From the NCBI GenBank assembly GCA_963718775.1, contig OY970377.1, positions 2,728,001-2,792,000 on the forward strand: a DNA stretch of 64,000 nt, read 5' to 3'. The position numbers and the translations under genes were made by a program. Every line of letters begins with the position of its first letter. Within the stretch, counting starts at the first letter, position 1. This document shows positions 28,625 to 35,606 of this stretch, one piece after another. The notes beneath the pieces were generated by a model. That model was not told the origin of the DNA, did not search any database, and saw only the letters and a program-made list of their open reading frames with translations. The DNA comes from VRUE01 sp963718775 (GTDB lineage Bacteria > Actinomycetota > Thermoleophilia > Solirubrobacterales > 70-9).

Positions 28625-28695
28625 GGCGCCCTGGCGGAGTGGTTACGCAGCGGCCTGCAAAGCCGTTTACACCGGTTCGATTCCGGTGGGCGCCT
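28625..28695 (+). tRNA. tRNA-Cys (GCA)
   Basis: Acceptor GGCGCCC pairs with GGGCGCC, discriminator T. The anticodon loop reads CTGCAAA with anticodon GCA. The T-arm is CCGG-TTCGATT-CCGG within ACCGGTTCGATTCCGGT. No encoded CCA. A TACTCT -10 box at 28609-28614 lies ten bases upstream. It marks the left edge of the accessory region. Confidence 0.95.
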
Positions 28696-28797
28696 CTGGC
28701 TCTGGGTTCCGACTGGCCCACGACTGGCCCATCGACGCCGCATAACGTCGGATATCGAAACGTTTCCGCCGCGCTGGAGGCTACGGTCGGCCGGCCG

Positions 28798-28990
28798 ATG
28801 AAGGGAACGCTCAGTCAGAAGAAGGCGATCAAGCTTCTGAAGGAAAACGGCTGGACGCAAGCTCGCGGTGGCAAGCATCAGGTCAAGATGACCAAGCCGG
28901 GCTGCCGCCCGATCACGCTCCCGCAGCACAAGGGCCGCGACTACCAGCCCGGCTTGGCCAGCGATTCTCAAGCAGGCGGGGCTACAATGA
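28798..28990 (+). CDS. hicA: HicA-type mRNA interferase toxin, 3' end frame-shifted
   Basis: Small double-stranded-RNA-binding-fold toxin that cleaves mRNA. AIKLLKENGWTQARGGKHQV carries the conserved G-W and the catalytic His (GGKHQVK), followed by PITLPQHKGRDYQPGLA. As written, the frame then continues wrongly. Removing one base near 28966 restores AILKQAGLQ and TGA 28988-28990, the normal HicA C-terminus, giving about 63 residues. ATG 28798 is used. Directly followed by hicB with a Shine-Dalgarno overlapping its stop. Confidence 0.8.
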
Positions 28991-29003
28991 AGGAGATTCA
29001 TCA

Positions 29004-29219
29004 ATGGAGCTAACCGCCCGTATCCATATCGAGGAAGGCAGCTACTGGGCCGACGTTCCAGAGCTACCGGGCTGCTTTGCCTCTGGCGAGACCCTCGACG
29101 AGCTATTCGAGTCCCTGCAAGAGGGCGTCGCGCTCTACTTGGCTGATGAGGGCGGAGAAGGTGGGCCGCTGCATGTTGCAACGGCGACGCTGACTGATCG
29201 TCCGCTCACGGCTGCGTAG
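29004..29219 (+). CDS. hicB: HicB-type antitoxin (short form)
   Basis: 71 residues: MELTARIHIEEGSYWADVPE, LPGCFASGETLDELFESLQE. This is the partial RNase-H-like HicB fold that occludes HicA. The usual C-terminal DNA-binding domain (HTH or RHH) is absent, so autoregulation would need another factor or would not occur. AAGGAG at 28990-28995 gives a good ribosome site eight bases before ATG 29004. Toxin-antitoxin pair next to tRNA-Cys, typical of island content. Confidence 0.85.
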   Translation: MELTARIHIEEGSYWADVPELPGCFASGETLDELFESLQEGVALYLADEGGEGGPLHVATATLTDRPLTAA

Positions 29220-29253
29220 ACGAATCGAGGGGCGCCTCTCGGCCGCCCGCGAC

Positions 29254-29847
29254 CTAGCCGGTGATGCTTGGGTCCAGCCAGGGCTTGTTCATCGCCAAGT
29301 GACGCTTCTGCGAGCGCTTGAAGAGGTAGCAGCCGATCACGCCGTTGCGCATCTCGGAGTAGATGAACTTGCCGGTGACGAGCTTCCAGCCCTCGACTGA
29401 CACCGAGTTGAGGATGTCGACCGGATCGGTGGTCTCGCGGGCGGGTGAGCCGGGTAGGCCCGGGATTACCGTCGGCTCGAGTGCTTCGAGCTCGATTTCG
29501 TACTGGAAGAGATGCTGTCCACGCTTATAGGCGATCCGCGCTTTGCCCGCGGGCGTCCGGTAGAAGGCCTGTTCGGCGGCCTCGACCGAAGCCATCTGAC
29601 GCTGGCGCTCCTTTTCCTCGGCGCGCTCTTCCCGAGCTGCCTTGCCAAGCGGGGGCACCAACGGCGGCCGACCGCGTAGCGAGGGAAGCCGGAGGTCCCA
29701 GCGCTTTCCGGGGGCATCGTCCGTGACCCTCCGCTCAGGCTCCACCGCTTGGTGACGGCGAAGCTCGACGAGGTGCTGCCTGTGCTCGGTTACGGCGGTC
29801 ACAGTAAGGAAACGTTGCGAAGGGCAAGCGCTTTGCGCGCCATCCAC
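29254..29847 (-). CDS. Hypothetical protein, DUF4177-like C-terminus
   Basis: About 197 residues read leftward. A charged linker (GKAAREERAEEKERQRQM) is followed by AFYRTPAGKARIAYKRGQHLF and a C-terminal part with NSVSVEGWKLVTGKFIYSE and GVIGCYLFKR. The 'E/G-W-K/E-L-V ... Y-x-F-K/R' pattern resembles small DUF4177-type proteins. The true start is uncertain: the first ~60 residues are low-complexity and may be non-coding, so translation may begin nearer 29660. Function unknown. Convergent with hicAB. Confidence 0.5.
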   Translation of the reverse strand: MDGAQSACPSQRFLTVTAVTEHRQHLVELRRHQAVEPERRVTDDAPGKRWDLRLPSLRGRPPLVPPLGKAAREERAEEKERQRQMASVEAAEQAFYRTPAGKARIAYKRGQHLFQYEIELEALEPTVIPGLPGSPARETTDPVDILNSVSVEGWKLVTGKFIYSEMRNGVIGCYLFKRSQKRHLAMNKPWLDPSITG

Positions 29848-29893
29848 TCCAACATTCGGCTAGAGCCGGGTCGCGTGAGCGCTGAGAACGGAA

Positions 29894-29915
29894 AAGGGCC
29901 CCGTGAGGGGCCCTT
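29894..29915 (-). terminator. Intrinsic terminator on the minus strand
   Basis: On the minus strand AAGGGCCCC-TCAC-GGGGCCC is followed by TTTT: a 9-bp stem, a tetraloop and a short U-run. It lies upstream of the 29254-29847 gene, so it would end a minus-strand transcript starting somewhere in 29920-30150, where I find no convincing gene. Confidence 0.55.
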
Positions 29916-30157
29916 GGCTTCCGAAGGACGTGCCACCAAGTGAGACTCCGCTTCCCTGGCTCGTCAGTCCTAGTCTGTCTTGAGAAACACCGCGTTCGTT
30001 GAAAAGTTGCACCCATTGCATCGGCGCGTGCAGATCGGGACTTGAGTGCTGGGCCGCGGGACTGCCGCAGAGATCACTCCGGGTTTCCCGCGGTAGCTCG
30101 GGCAGGCGGCACGCGCGCCTCGCCGGCCCGCGTGCCGCTGCTAGATTCAGGTTCCCG
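29916..30157. other. Stretch without a recognised gene
   Basis: Together with 29848-29893, about 300 bases between the hypothetical gene and tRNA-Val. I see no protein with normal codon use. A minus-strand frame (30016 to 29735) is Arg/Ser/Pro-rich and looks like chance. The minus-strand terminator at 29894 hints at a small RNA or a remnant. A TAGATT -10 box for tRNA-Val is at 30142-30147. Confidence 0.4.
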
Positions 30158-30230
30158 GGGCGTTTAGCTCAGTTGGGAGAGCGCCAGCTCGACAAGCTGG
30201 AGGTCACTGGTTCGAGCCCAGTAACGCCCA
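30158..30230 (+). tRNA. tRNA-Val (GAC)
   Basis: 73 nt: acceptor GGGCGTT with AACGCCC, discriminator A, D-stem GCTC/GAGC, anticodon stem CCAGC/GCTGG around TCGACAA (anticodon GAC), T-arm ACTGG-TTCGAGC-CCAGT. TAGATT -10 box 30142-30147 ends 11 bases upstream. Intact and standard, a useful contrast to the aberrant tRNA-like gene at 35607. Confidence 0.95.
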
Positions 30231-30259
30231 TTGCCCCGTGCCCGGTCGGAGCCGACGGC

Positions 30260-30688
30260 TCAGACCTCGGCCGGTATCCGCACCTCGGTCAGGCGGATGC
30301 TGTTGCCGGATGGGTCGCGGAAGGCCGAGTCGATCCCGTAGGGCCGCTCCTGCGGCGTTTCGGTGAAGTCGACGCCCCGCGCCTTCAGCTCCTCGTAGGA
30401 GGCCTGGCAGTCCTCGGTCGTGAGGAACACCGTTCCGGCGAAGCCCTTGGCGACCATGTCGCGGACTTGCTGGCCGGTTTCGCTGTCCATCACGGGCGGG
30501 CCTGGGATGGCCATCAGCGTGATCGAAACGTCCTCCTGGCCGACCGGCCCGACGGTGAGCCAGCGGAAGTCGTCCATCTCGGCCATCGTCACGTCGGCGC
30601 GGACCTCGAGGCCGAGCTTCTCGGTGTAGAAGGCGAGCGCCTCATCCTGGTCGTGCACCCACAGCTGCGCGTTGGCGATCCTGAGCAT
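30260..30688 (-). CDS. VOC-superfamily (glyoxalase/bleomycin-resistance-like) protein
   Basis: 142 residues with two beta-alpha-beta-beta-beta modules: MLRIANAQLWVHDQDEALAF (Y-T-E-K-L-G-L-E-V) and a second half ending FRDPSGNSIRLTEVRIP, the usual 'D-P-x-G-N' metal-side motif. Such proteins bind metals or small ligands and act as lyases, dioxygenases or drug-binding resistance proteins. AAGGAGG lies just before the ATG at 30688. Last of five closely spaced minus-strand genes, directly after the AraC-type regulator. A role in the upstream oxygenase/ligase cluster is possible but not shown; AraC+VOC pairs also occur alone. Confidence 0.85.
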   Translation of the reverse strand: MLRIANAQLWVHDQDEALAFYTEKLGLEVRADVTMAEMDDFRWLTVGPVGQEDVSITLMAIPGPPVMDSETGQQVRDMVAKGFAGTVFLTTEDCQASYEELKARGVDFTETPQERPYGIDSAFRDPSGNSIRLTEVRIPAEV

Positions 30689-30728
30689 CGTGTCCTCCTT
30701 GTCGAACGGGGAAAGGTCGGCAGCGATG

Positions 30729-31163
30729 CTAGGCGTGGACTGGAGCGCTGTCTTCTCGAAACGTGCTGTGTTGCGGCCGCGTGTAGGCGCGGACCACGCA
30801 GCCGGGGACCAGGGCGCTCTGCGCGGCCGGTGGGTGCGCCGCCCGGTAGGCGGTTGGCGAGCGTCCGAAGGTGCGACCGAAGCTGGTCGTGAAGGAGCCG
30901 ATGCTCTGCAGGCCGACCGAGAGGCAGACGTCGGCTACCGAGCGATCGGTAGTGCGCAGCAGCGCCGCCGCCCGCTCCATGCGCCTGGTCAGCAGGTAGG
31001 CATGAGGGGGCTCGCCAAAAGCCCGGCGGAACTCGCGGCTGAAATGCGCCCGCGAAAGCCCCGCCTCCCGCGCCAGATCGTCGACCCCCAACGGCTCGAA
31101 GTAGCGAGCGTCGGCGAGGTCCTTCGCGCGCAGCAGGTGACGGGCTGGCGGGACATAGGCCAT
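30729..31163 (-). CDS. AraC-family transcriptional regulator (DNA-binding domain only)
   Basis: 144 residues, mostly the double helix-turn-helix of the AraC/XylS family: LGVDDLAREAGLSRAHFSRE, FGEPPHAYLLTRRMERAAAL, DVCLSVGLQSIGSFTTSFGR, FGRSPTAYRAAHPP. There is no N-terminal ligand-binding domain, so it resembles SoxS/MarA-like short regulators. ATG 31163 lies ten bases after the stop of the ArgG paralogue, so it may be co-transcribed. Candidate regulator of the cluster and of the VOC gene. Confidence 0.88.
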   Translation of the reverse strand: MAYVPPARHLLRAKDLADARYFEPLGVDDLAREAGLSRAHFSREFRRAFGEPPHAYLLTRRMERAAALLRTTDRSVADVCLSVGLQSIGSFTTSFGRTFGRSPTAYRAAHPPAAQSALVPGCVVRAYTRPQHSTFREDSAPVHA

Positions 31164-31173
31164 CCCAGCCAGT

Positions 31174-32382
31174 CTAGGTCAGCTGCTTCGCCGCGGCTGG
31201 CACTGGCCGGCCCGCTCGGTTGATGTCGAGCGCGGCGGTCAGAAGCCGTTCGTAGCTCAACGGCTCATCGAGGTCGATGGGATGGCTGTCGAAGGCCAGC
31301 CCGCAGTCCGACCGAACGGCGGTGACGAACGGATCGCCATGCCTGAGCTCCACCACGGCGGTGCCGGAGGCAAATCTGTTCAGGGTGCCGATCGCCTGCG
31401 CCAGCGCTTCTGTCGACACCGCGAACCAGCTTCCTCGAGCCACCGCGTGGAGCCAGCTGGACGCGAGGGCGCCGAGCAGATCCAGGGCATCGTCGGGAAG
31501 CGTCATCTGGCGAAGTTGCCGAACGGCTCCGAGGATCGTCGCAGCGGCGGGCGCCTCGCGCACCTCGTGGTTCTTGGCGCCCCAGGGGGTCTGCTCAAAG
31601 CCGTTGTAGCGGCCGATTCCGTAGCCGCCGGCAAGGTCGTTGAGGTGCGCGACGATCGCCGTCAGAGCCATCCGCTCGCCGTCGATCGCGACGGGGCATC
31701 CCGCCTCGAACTCCAGCTCGACAACGGTGGGTGCATCGTGGTCCCTGGGCTGAGTCCAGGAGAAGACGGACTCGGGAATCGGCGCGCCGCTGTCGTCGAT
31801 CGAGCCGTTCTCGATGACCCGGCACCATAGGTTGGCATCGACGCTGTGGACGGGCTCGACCAAGACGATCCCGTCGCGTTCCAGGGCGGCGCGCTTCTCG
31901 GCGCGGTCGATTCGCGAGTCGAGGAAGGGGTTGGCGATCTTGAACTCCGGCCCGCACTGGGCGATCGAGAGGTTGAAGCGGTTGAAGCTGTTTTGATGGG
32001 GCTCGGAGGTGTGGACGATCGTGTCGGCGCCGATCGCTCGCGCCTCTTCGACCGCTATCTGGGCCATCATCGGGCGGCTGAGGCTGGACGAGAGGGGGTA
32101 GACGCCTTGGTAGAGCGATCCAGCGGCAATGGCGGGTGCGACGAACTCGTCGGCGAAACGCTGCCGGCCGTCCACCACCCGGACCGGGATCTCGTAGTGA
32201 GTCTCCAGTTCCTGAAAGGCGTGCGGACCGCTGCCGCCGAGGTCGACGTGCAGGCAGGACAGATCGAGGTCGTGCTCAGCGGCCCAGCGGATTCCGAAGG
32301 TGCTGTCCAGCCCGCCACTGGCCAGCATCAGATGCCGACCTGTCTTGGAGAGGTCGTCCAAGCGGGTGATCAGGCGGGTCAT
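31174..32382 (-). CDS. Argininosuccinate synthase paralogue (diverged N-type ATP pyrophosphatase ligase)
   Basis: 402 residues. Shares the ArgG layout with the canonical ArgG in this window (53174): PP-loop LASGGLDSTFGIRW (residues 20-33), YPLSSSLSRPMMAQIAVEEAR, and SVDANLWCRVIENGSIDD aligned to YSIDDNLWGRSSEG. The loop that binds citrulline and aspartate in ArgG (HGCTGKGNDQVR) is HTSEPHQNSFNRF here: Asn and Arg are kept, but the Thr and Asp positions and the glycines are changed. It therefore probably adenylates a different carboxylate or ureido group and joins it to a different amine (inference). ATG overlaps the stop of the oxygenase gene (ATGA). It should not be annotated as argG. Confidence 0.8.
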   Translation of the reverse strand: MTRLITRLDDLSKTGRHLMLASGGLDSTFGIRWAAEHDLDLSCLHVDLGGSGPHAFQELETHYEIPVRVVDGRQRFADEFVAPAIAAGSLYQGVYPLSSSLSRPMMAQIAVEEARAIGADTIVHTSEPHQNSFNRFNLSIAQCGPEFKIANPFLDSRIDRAEKRAALERDGIVLVEPVHSVDANLWCRVIENGSIDDSGAPIPESVFSWTQPRDHDAPTVVELEFEAGCPVAIDGERMALTAIVAHLNDLAGGYGIGRYNGFEQTPWGAKNHEVREAPAAATILGAVRQLRQMTLPDDALDLLGALASSWLHAVARGSWFAVSTEALAQAIGTLNRFASGTAVVELRHGDPFVTAVRSDCGLAFDSHPIDLDEPLSYERLLTAALDINRAGRPVPAAAKQLT

Positions 32383-33287
32383 GTGAAGACTGCGAGTGGG
32401 CTCTGTTCGATGGCGGAATCGCACTGCGTTCGCCAGCTGTCGTAGACGAAGAGGCTGCGCAGAAGCCAGCGATCGTGACTGGCCGCGAGGCTGCCACGGC
32501 CATGCAGCCAGCGGCGATTGTCGAAGACGAGCAGGTCGCCGGGGTTGAGCGCTATGTCCTCCGCCACCTCGGCAACGGCGGCGTTGAGCGCTGAGAGCGC
32601 TTCCTGGCCTAAGGCGCTGTCGGCCTGCGTCGTCGTCAGGTCGACCTTCAGCTCGTCCGTGCCTTCGGACCCGATCAGGACCGGCGTGGCCTGGTTCGAG
32701 TGATCGCCGTCGTAGCTGTCTGGAAGGCGATGCGTGTACTCGGTGCCTCGCAGGGCGTTGACCAGATCTCTGCCCGCCTTGGCCTGCATCGTTCGAACCA
32801 CGTCGGTGGTGGCGGCCAGGCGGGTGGGACTGCCGCTGCGGATCGCCAGCAGGGCCAGCCCGTCGGGTGGACGCTCGAGGTGCTGTGACTCCTGATGCAG
32901 GGGGAGGCCACCCTCGCCCTTGCTCGAGACGGTTTTCTCGAGGCCGGGCGTGACCTTGACGTCGGTCAGGGGATCGCCATCCCACTCGTTGCGTATCCCG
33001 ACCGGGGTGGCGATCAACGAGATCAGCCCAAGCAGCAGCGAGCCGGCGACCGGAAGGTCTCTGTAGTCCGCTGCCGAGCGCGGTACCTCGCCGGGGCCGA
33101 CCCCCTGGATGAGCAGGGCGCCGCCGTCGTGCCCCTGGCGGAACCCGATCAACGCCTCGTGCACGGGGTCGGGGAGCAGTGGGGCAAGCTGCGAGGCGAG
33201 CTTGCGCGGCGGCGCGTCAGGGCTCGCTGCCGAGGACGCCTCTTCGAGGGTGCGGCTGACGCTGGTGGGAAGCCTAAGCGTTCGCAT
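32379..33287 (-). CDS. Fe(II)/2-oxoglutarate-dependent oxygenase, clavaminate synthase / AsnO / VioC type
   Basis: 302 residues. Metal ligands His131 and Glu133 are in GLPLHQESQHLERPPDG; the spacing and the following DGLALLAIRSG match the 'H-x-E ... R-P-D-x-x-x-L-x-x-R' region of clavaminate synthase, asparagine oxygenase and arginine beta-hydroxylases. The distal His262 is in RWLHGRGSL, with the 2-oxoglutarate-binding Arg about 11-15 residues later (DRWLLRSLF). Known relatives hydroxylate the beta or gamma carbon of free amino acids (Arg, Asn). The substrate here is unknown. It starts within the last codons of the LeuRS paralogue and its stop overlaps the ArgG paralogue, so the three are translationally coupled. 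Confidence 0.85.
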   Translation of the reverse strand: MRTLRLPTSVSRTLEEASSAASPDAPPRKLASQLAPLLPDPVHEALIGFRQGHDGGALLIQGVGPGEVPRSAADYRDLPVAGSLLLGLISLIATPVGIRNEWDGDPLTDVKVTPGLEKTVSSKGEGGLPLHQESQHLERPPDGLALLAIRSGSPTRLAATTDVVRTMQAKAGRDLVNALRGTEYTHRLPDSYDGDHSNQATPVLIGSEGTDELKVDLTTTQADSALGQEALSALNAAVAEVAEDIALNPGDLLVFDNRRWLHGRGSLAASHDRWLLRSLFVYDSWRTQCDSAIEQSPLAVFT

Positions 33288-35511
33288 GCTCTGCCTTTGG
33301 TCGTCGTGTCCGCCCGTTCGGTTGCGGTTCGGGCTCGAATGGCTCTGGCCAGGCGGCCGCGCCGATGAAGTCGTCGTGTCCCGCCAGATGCCAGAGCTCC
33401 TCGGCGATGTGGGGGGAGATCGGGGCAAGCATCTGAATCAGGGACAGCAGGGCCGTGTTGACGGCGGCCTGGTCGGCTTCCTCCAACGTGCCTCGCTGTG
33501 CCTGCGCTCGCTTCTCGAAGTCCTCGATTCGAGTGCTGAATCGCATCAAGTTGCGTGTGGCTTGGTGCATCTCGAGCGCCTCGTAGTGGGCGGTGATCCT
33601 TTTGATCGCCGTTGCGGACCAGAGCGCGACTCGCGATCGCAGCCGGTCCGAGGTGTCGATGTCGGCGAAGCTGCTGGGCGGGGGCCCGGCGCTGAGACGG
33701 GGCGCCGCATAGGCCCAAAGGCCGGAGAGGAACGAGGCGCAATATTTCAGCGGGTGTTCGTTCCAGCTGAAGCTTTTGCCTGGGGCCGCCGCGTAGAGCA
33801 TCGCGAAGCGCACCGCGTCAGAGCCGTATTGCTCGACGAGCTCCTGTGGCGCGACGACGTTGCCAAGGTGCTTGCTCATCTTCCTGCCGTCGAGCTGGAC
33901 CATCTCGTGCATCAGCGAGGCGTCGAATGGCTCTCCGTCAGGAAGGAAGTCGATGACGCCGGAATCGCGGAGCGCCTTGGAGACGAGGCGCATGTTGAGG
34001 ATGAACGTGCCCGTGTCGGCGCCCTGGACCATCTGCGTCACCGGCAGCCAACGACTCAGCTCCGGATGGTCGAAGAGCTGGTTGGCGCGGTCGGCGGTCG
34101 GCACGGCGAGCGGGAAGACGGTCCAGGCGGCGTCGAGATGGCAATCGAGGGTGTCTGTCTCCCGGCGGCCTTTCTCGCCGCACTGGGGGCAGACGCAATC
34201 GACGAAGTCCGGGAAGCGGTCCAGCCCGGCCCCCGCCCCGGCGGCGAGGAGGTCCTCCGGCAGCCGGACCGGCAGGTCAGAGAGCGGCACGGGGACGGCG
34301 CCGCACTGCTCGCAATGGACGAGTGGGATCGGCGCGCCCCAGGCTCGCTGCCGGGAGATCGTGAAGTCGGTGGCGCGATAGCGGATCGAGGGCTGGGGGT
34401 CGGGGGTGGACCCCTTGGTCCGCCAGCCGAGCGTCGGCGATTTTTGCTTCACCTGCTCGGAGAGCGCTTTGTCGGTGCGATCCCGTGCCGGGATGCCGAG
34501 CATGGCGGTCGGCCCGACACGGCCGTCGACGGAAGGGGAGACGAGGACCGGCAGCGGTTCCTCGACGCCCGGCACCTGGGCGAAGGCGCCGGTCTCGAGC
34601 ACCAGCGCGTAGGCGTCCCGACGCTCATCCCGCTTTCCGCCCGCCTGGCGCCGAGATGCAAGCTCGTGCTCGATGTCGACGTCGCCGGAGATCCACGCGG
34701 CAAGCTCAGGGTGGCTGGGGGAGATCAGGATGAACTCTGCCTCGGCGATCGCGTCGGGGAAGGTGGTGAAGACGGTGAGGCTCGATCCATCGAAGCCTTT
34801 CGCCTCGAGCTCGACGCCCTCGACCGGCCCCAGGGTCGCCCGCTGGGCGGCGAGCGCGGCGCTGCTCCACTCGGTCAGGCCGCCCAGGCGCTCGTAGTTC
34901 TCGGTGTTGTAGGCGCTGCGCCGCAGGTACCACTGCGTCCGCCGGATCAGCTCGACCGGGTTGTCGCAGCGCCAGCAGCAGCCGTCTATGACCTGGAGGT
35001 TCGCCAGGACCGTGCCACAGCTCTCGCACCACTCCACCTGGCCGTCGCGCTGGTAGACGAGCCCATCCTCGAGCAGTTTGAGGAACAGCCACTGTGACCA
35101 GCGATAGATCTCGGGATCGCTCGATACGAAAGCGCGCGACCAATCGAACGACAATCCCAGGCGGGTGAATTGGTCGCGCATCGTCTCGCGGCACCGATCG
35201 ACCCACTGGTCCGGGCTGGCGCCTTCCGCGATCGCCCCAAGCTCGGAGGGGAGCCCAAACGCGTCGAAGCCGAGTGTGAAGAGCACCGCATCGCCCTGGG
35301 CACGCCGAAAGCGAGCGTATGCGTCGCCGATCGTGTAGCTCCGCACGTGCCCCATGTGCGCGGCGCCCGACGTGAACGGCGGGGTGACGAAGACGTAGGT
35401 GTCCGGTCGCTCTGCGCTTGGCTCCGGGGTGTCCGTGACATTCGCGTCGCGCCAGAGGCCCTGCCACTTCAACTCGAGTGCTACTGGTTCGTATGCCCCG
35501 GCCTCCCGCAT
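33274..35511 (-). CDS. Leucyl-tRNA synthetase paralogue lacking the C-terminal tRNA-binding domain
   Basis: 745 residues, class I LeuRS family. HIGH region PPFTSGAAHMGHVRSYTIGD (HMGH 52-55), zinc/Cys segment WCESCGTVLANLQVIDGCCW, CP1 editing domain (about 220-400), second zinc site CEQCGAVP / CVCPQCGEKG and KMSKS as GRKMSKHLGNVVAP (544-548). In the editing pocket the Thr-rich TTRPDT motif is TTFPDA. The helical anticodon-binding bundle ends PHIAEELWHLAGHDD and the protein stops about 30 residues later, so the ~60-residue C-terminal domain of bacterial LeuRS, which grips the tRNA elbow, is missing. Position (first gene of an oxygenase/ligase operon, behind an aberrant tRNA) suggests a biosynthetic role or a resistant duplicate rather than general translation. 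Confidence 0.85.
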   Translation of the reverse strand: MREAGAYEPVALELKWQGLWRDANVTDTPEPSAERPDTYVFVTPPFTSGAAHMGHVRSYTIGDAYARFRRAQGDAVLFTLGFDAFGLPSELGAIAEGASPDQWVDRCRETMRDQFTRLGLSFDWSRAFVSSDPEIYRWSQWLFLKLLEDGLVYQRDGQVEWCESCGTVLANLQVIDGCCWRCDNPVELIRRTQWYLRRSAYNTENYERLGGLTEWSSAALAAQRATLGPVEGVELEAKGFDGSSLTVFTTFPDAIAEAEFILISPSHPELAAWISGDVDIEHELASRRQAGGKRDERRDAYALVLETGAFAQVPGVEEPLPVLVSPSVDGRVGPTAMLGIPARDRTDKALSEQVKQKSPTLGWRTKGSTPDPQPSIRYRATDFTISRQRAWGAPIPLVHCEQCGAVPVPLSDLPVRLPEDLLAAGAGAGLDRFPDFVDCVCPQCGEKGRRETDTLDCHLDAAWTVFPLAVPTADRANQLFDHPELSRWLPVTQMVQGADTGTFILNMRLVSKALRDSGVIDFLPDGEPFDASLMHEMVQLDGRKMSKHLGNVVAPQELVEQYGSDAVRFAMLYAAAPGKSFSWNEHPLKYCASFLSGLWAYAAPRLSAGPPPSSFADIDTSDRLRSRVALWSATAIKRITAHYEALEMHQATRNLMRFSTRIEDFEKRAQAQRGTLEEADQAAVNTALLSLIQMLAPISPHIAEELWHLAGHDDFIGAAAWPEPFEPEPQPNGRTRRPKAEHANA

Positions 35512-35606
35512 AGCAATGGATTCCGGCGGTCAGTGTTTCCTGGCCGGCAGGGCGATGGATGGCGTGGCCGAGGTGCGAATGCTCTGCCCTGACTGGCAGG
35601 ATAAGA

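Noticed and set aside
29735..30016. Minus-strand 93-codon frame near tRNA-Val
   Set aside because: Arg/Ser/Pro-rich with no normal codon pattern, crosses the 29894 terminator and overlaps the hypothetical gene; treated as chance.
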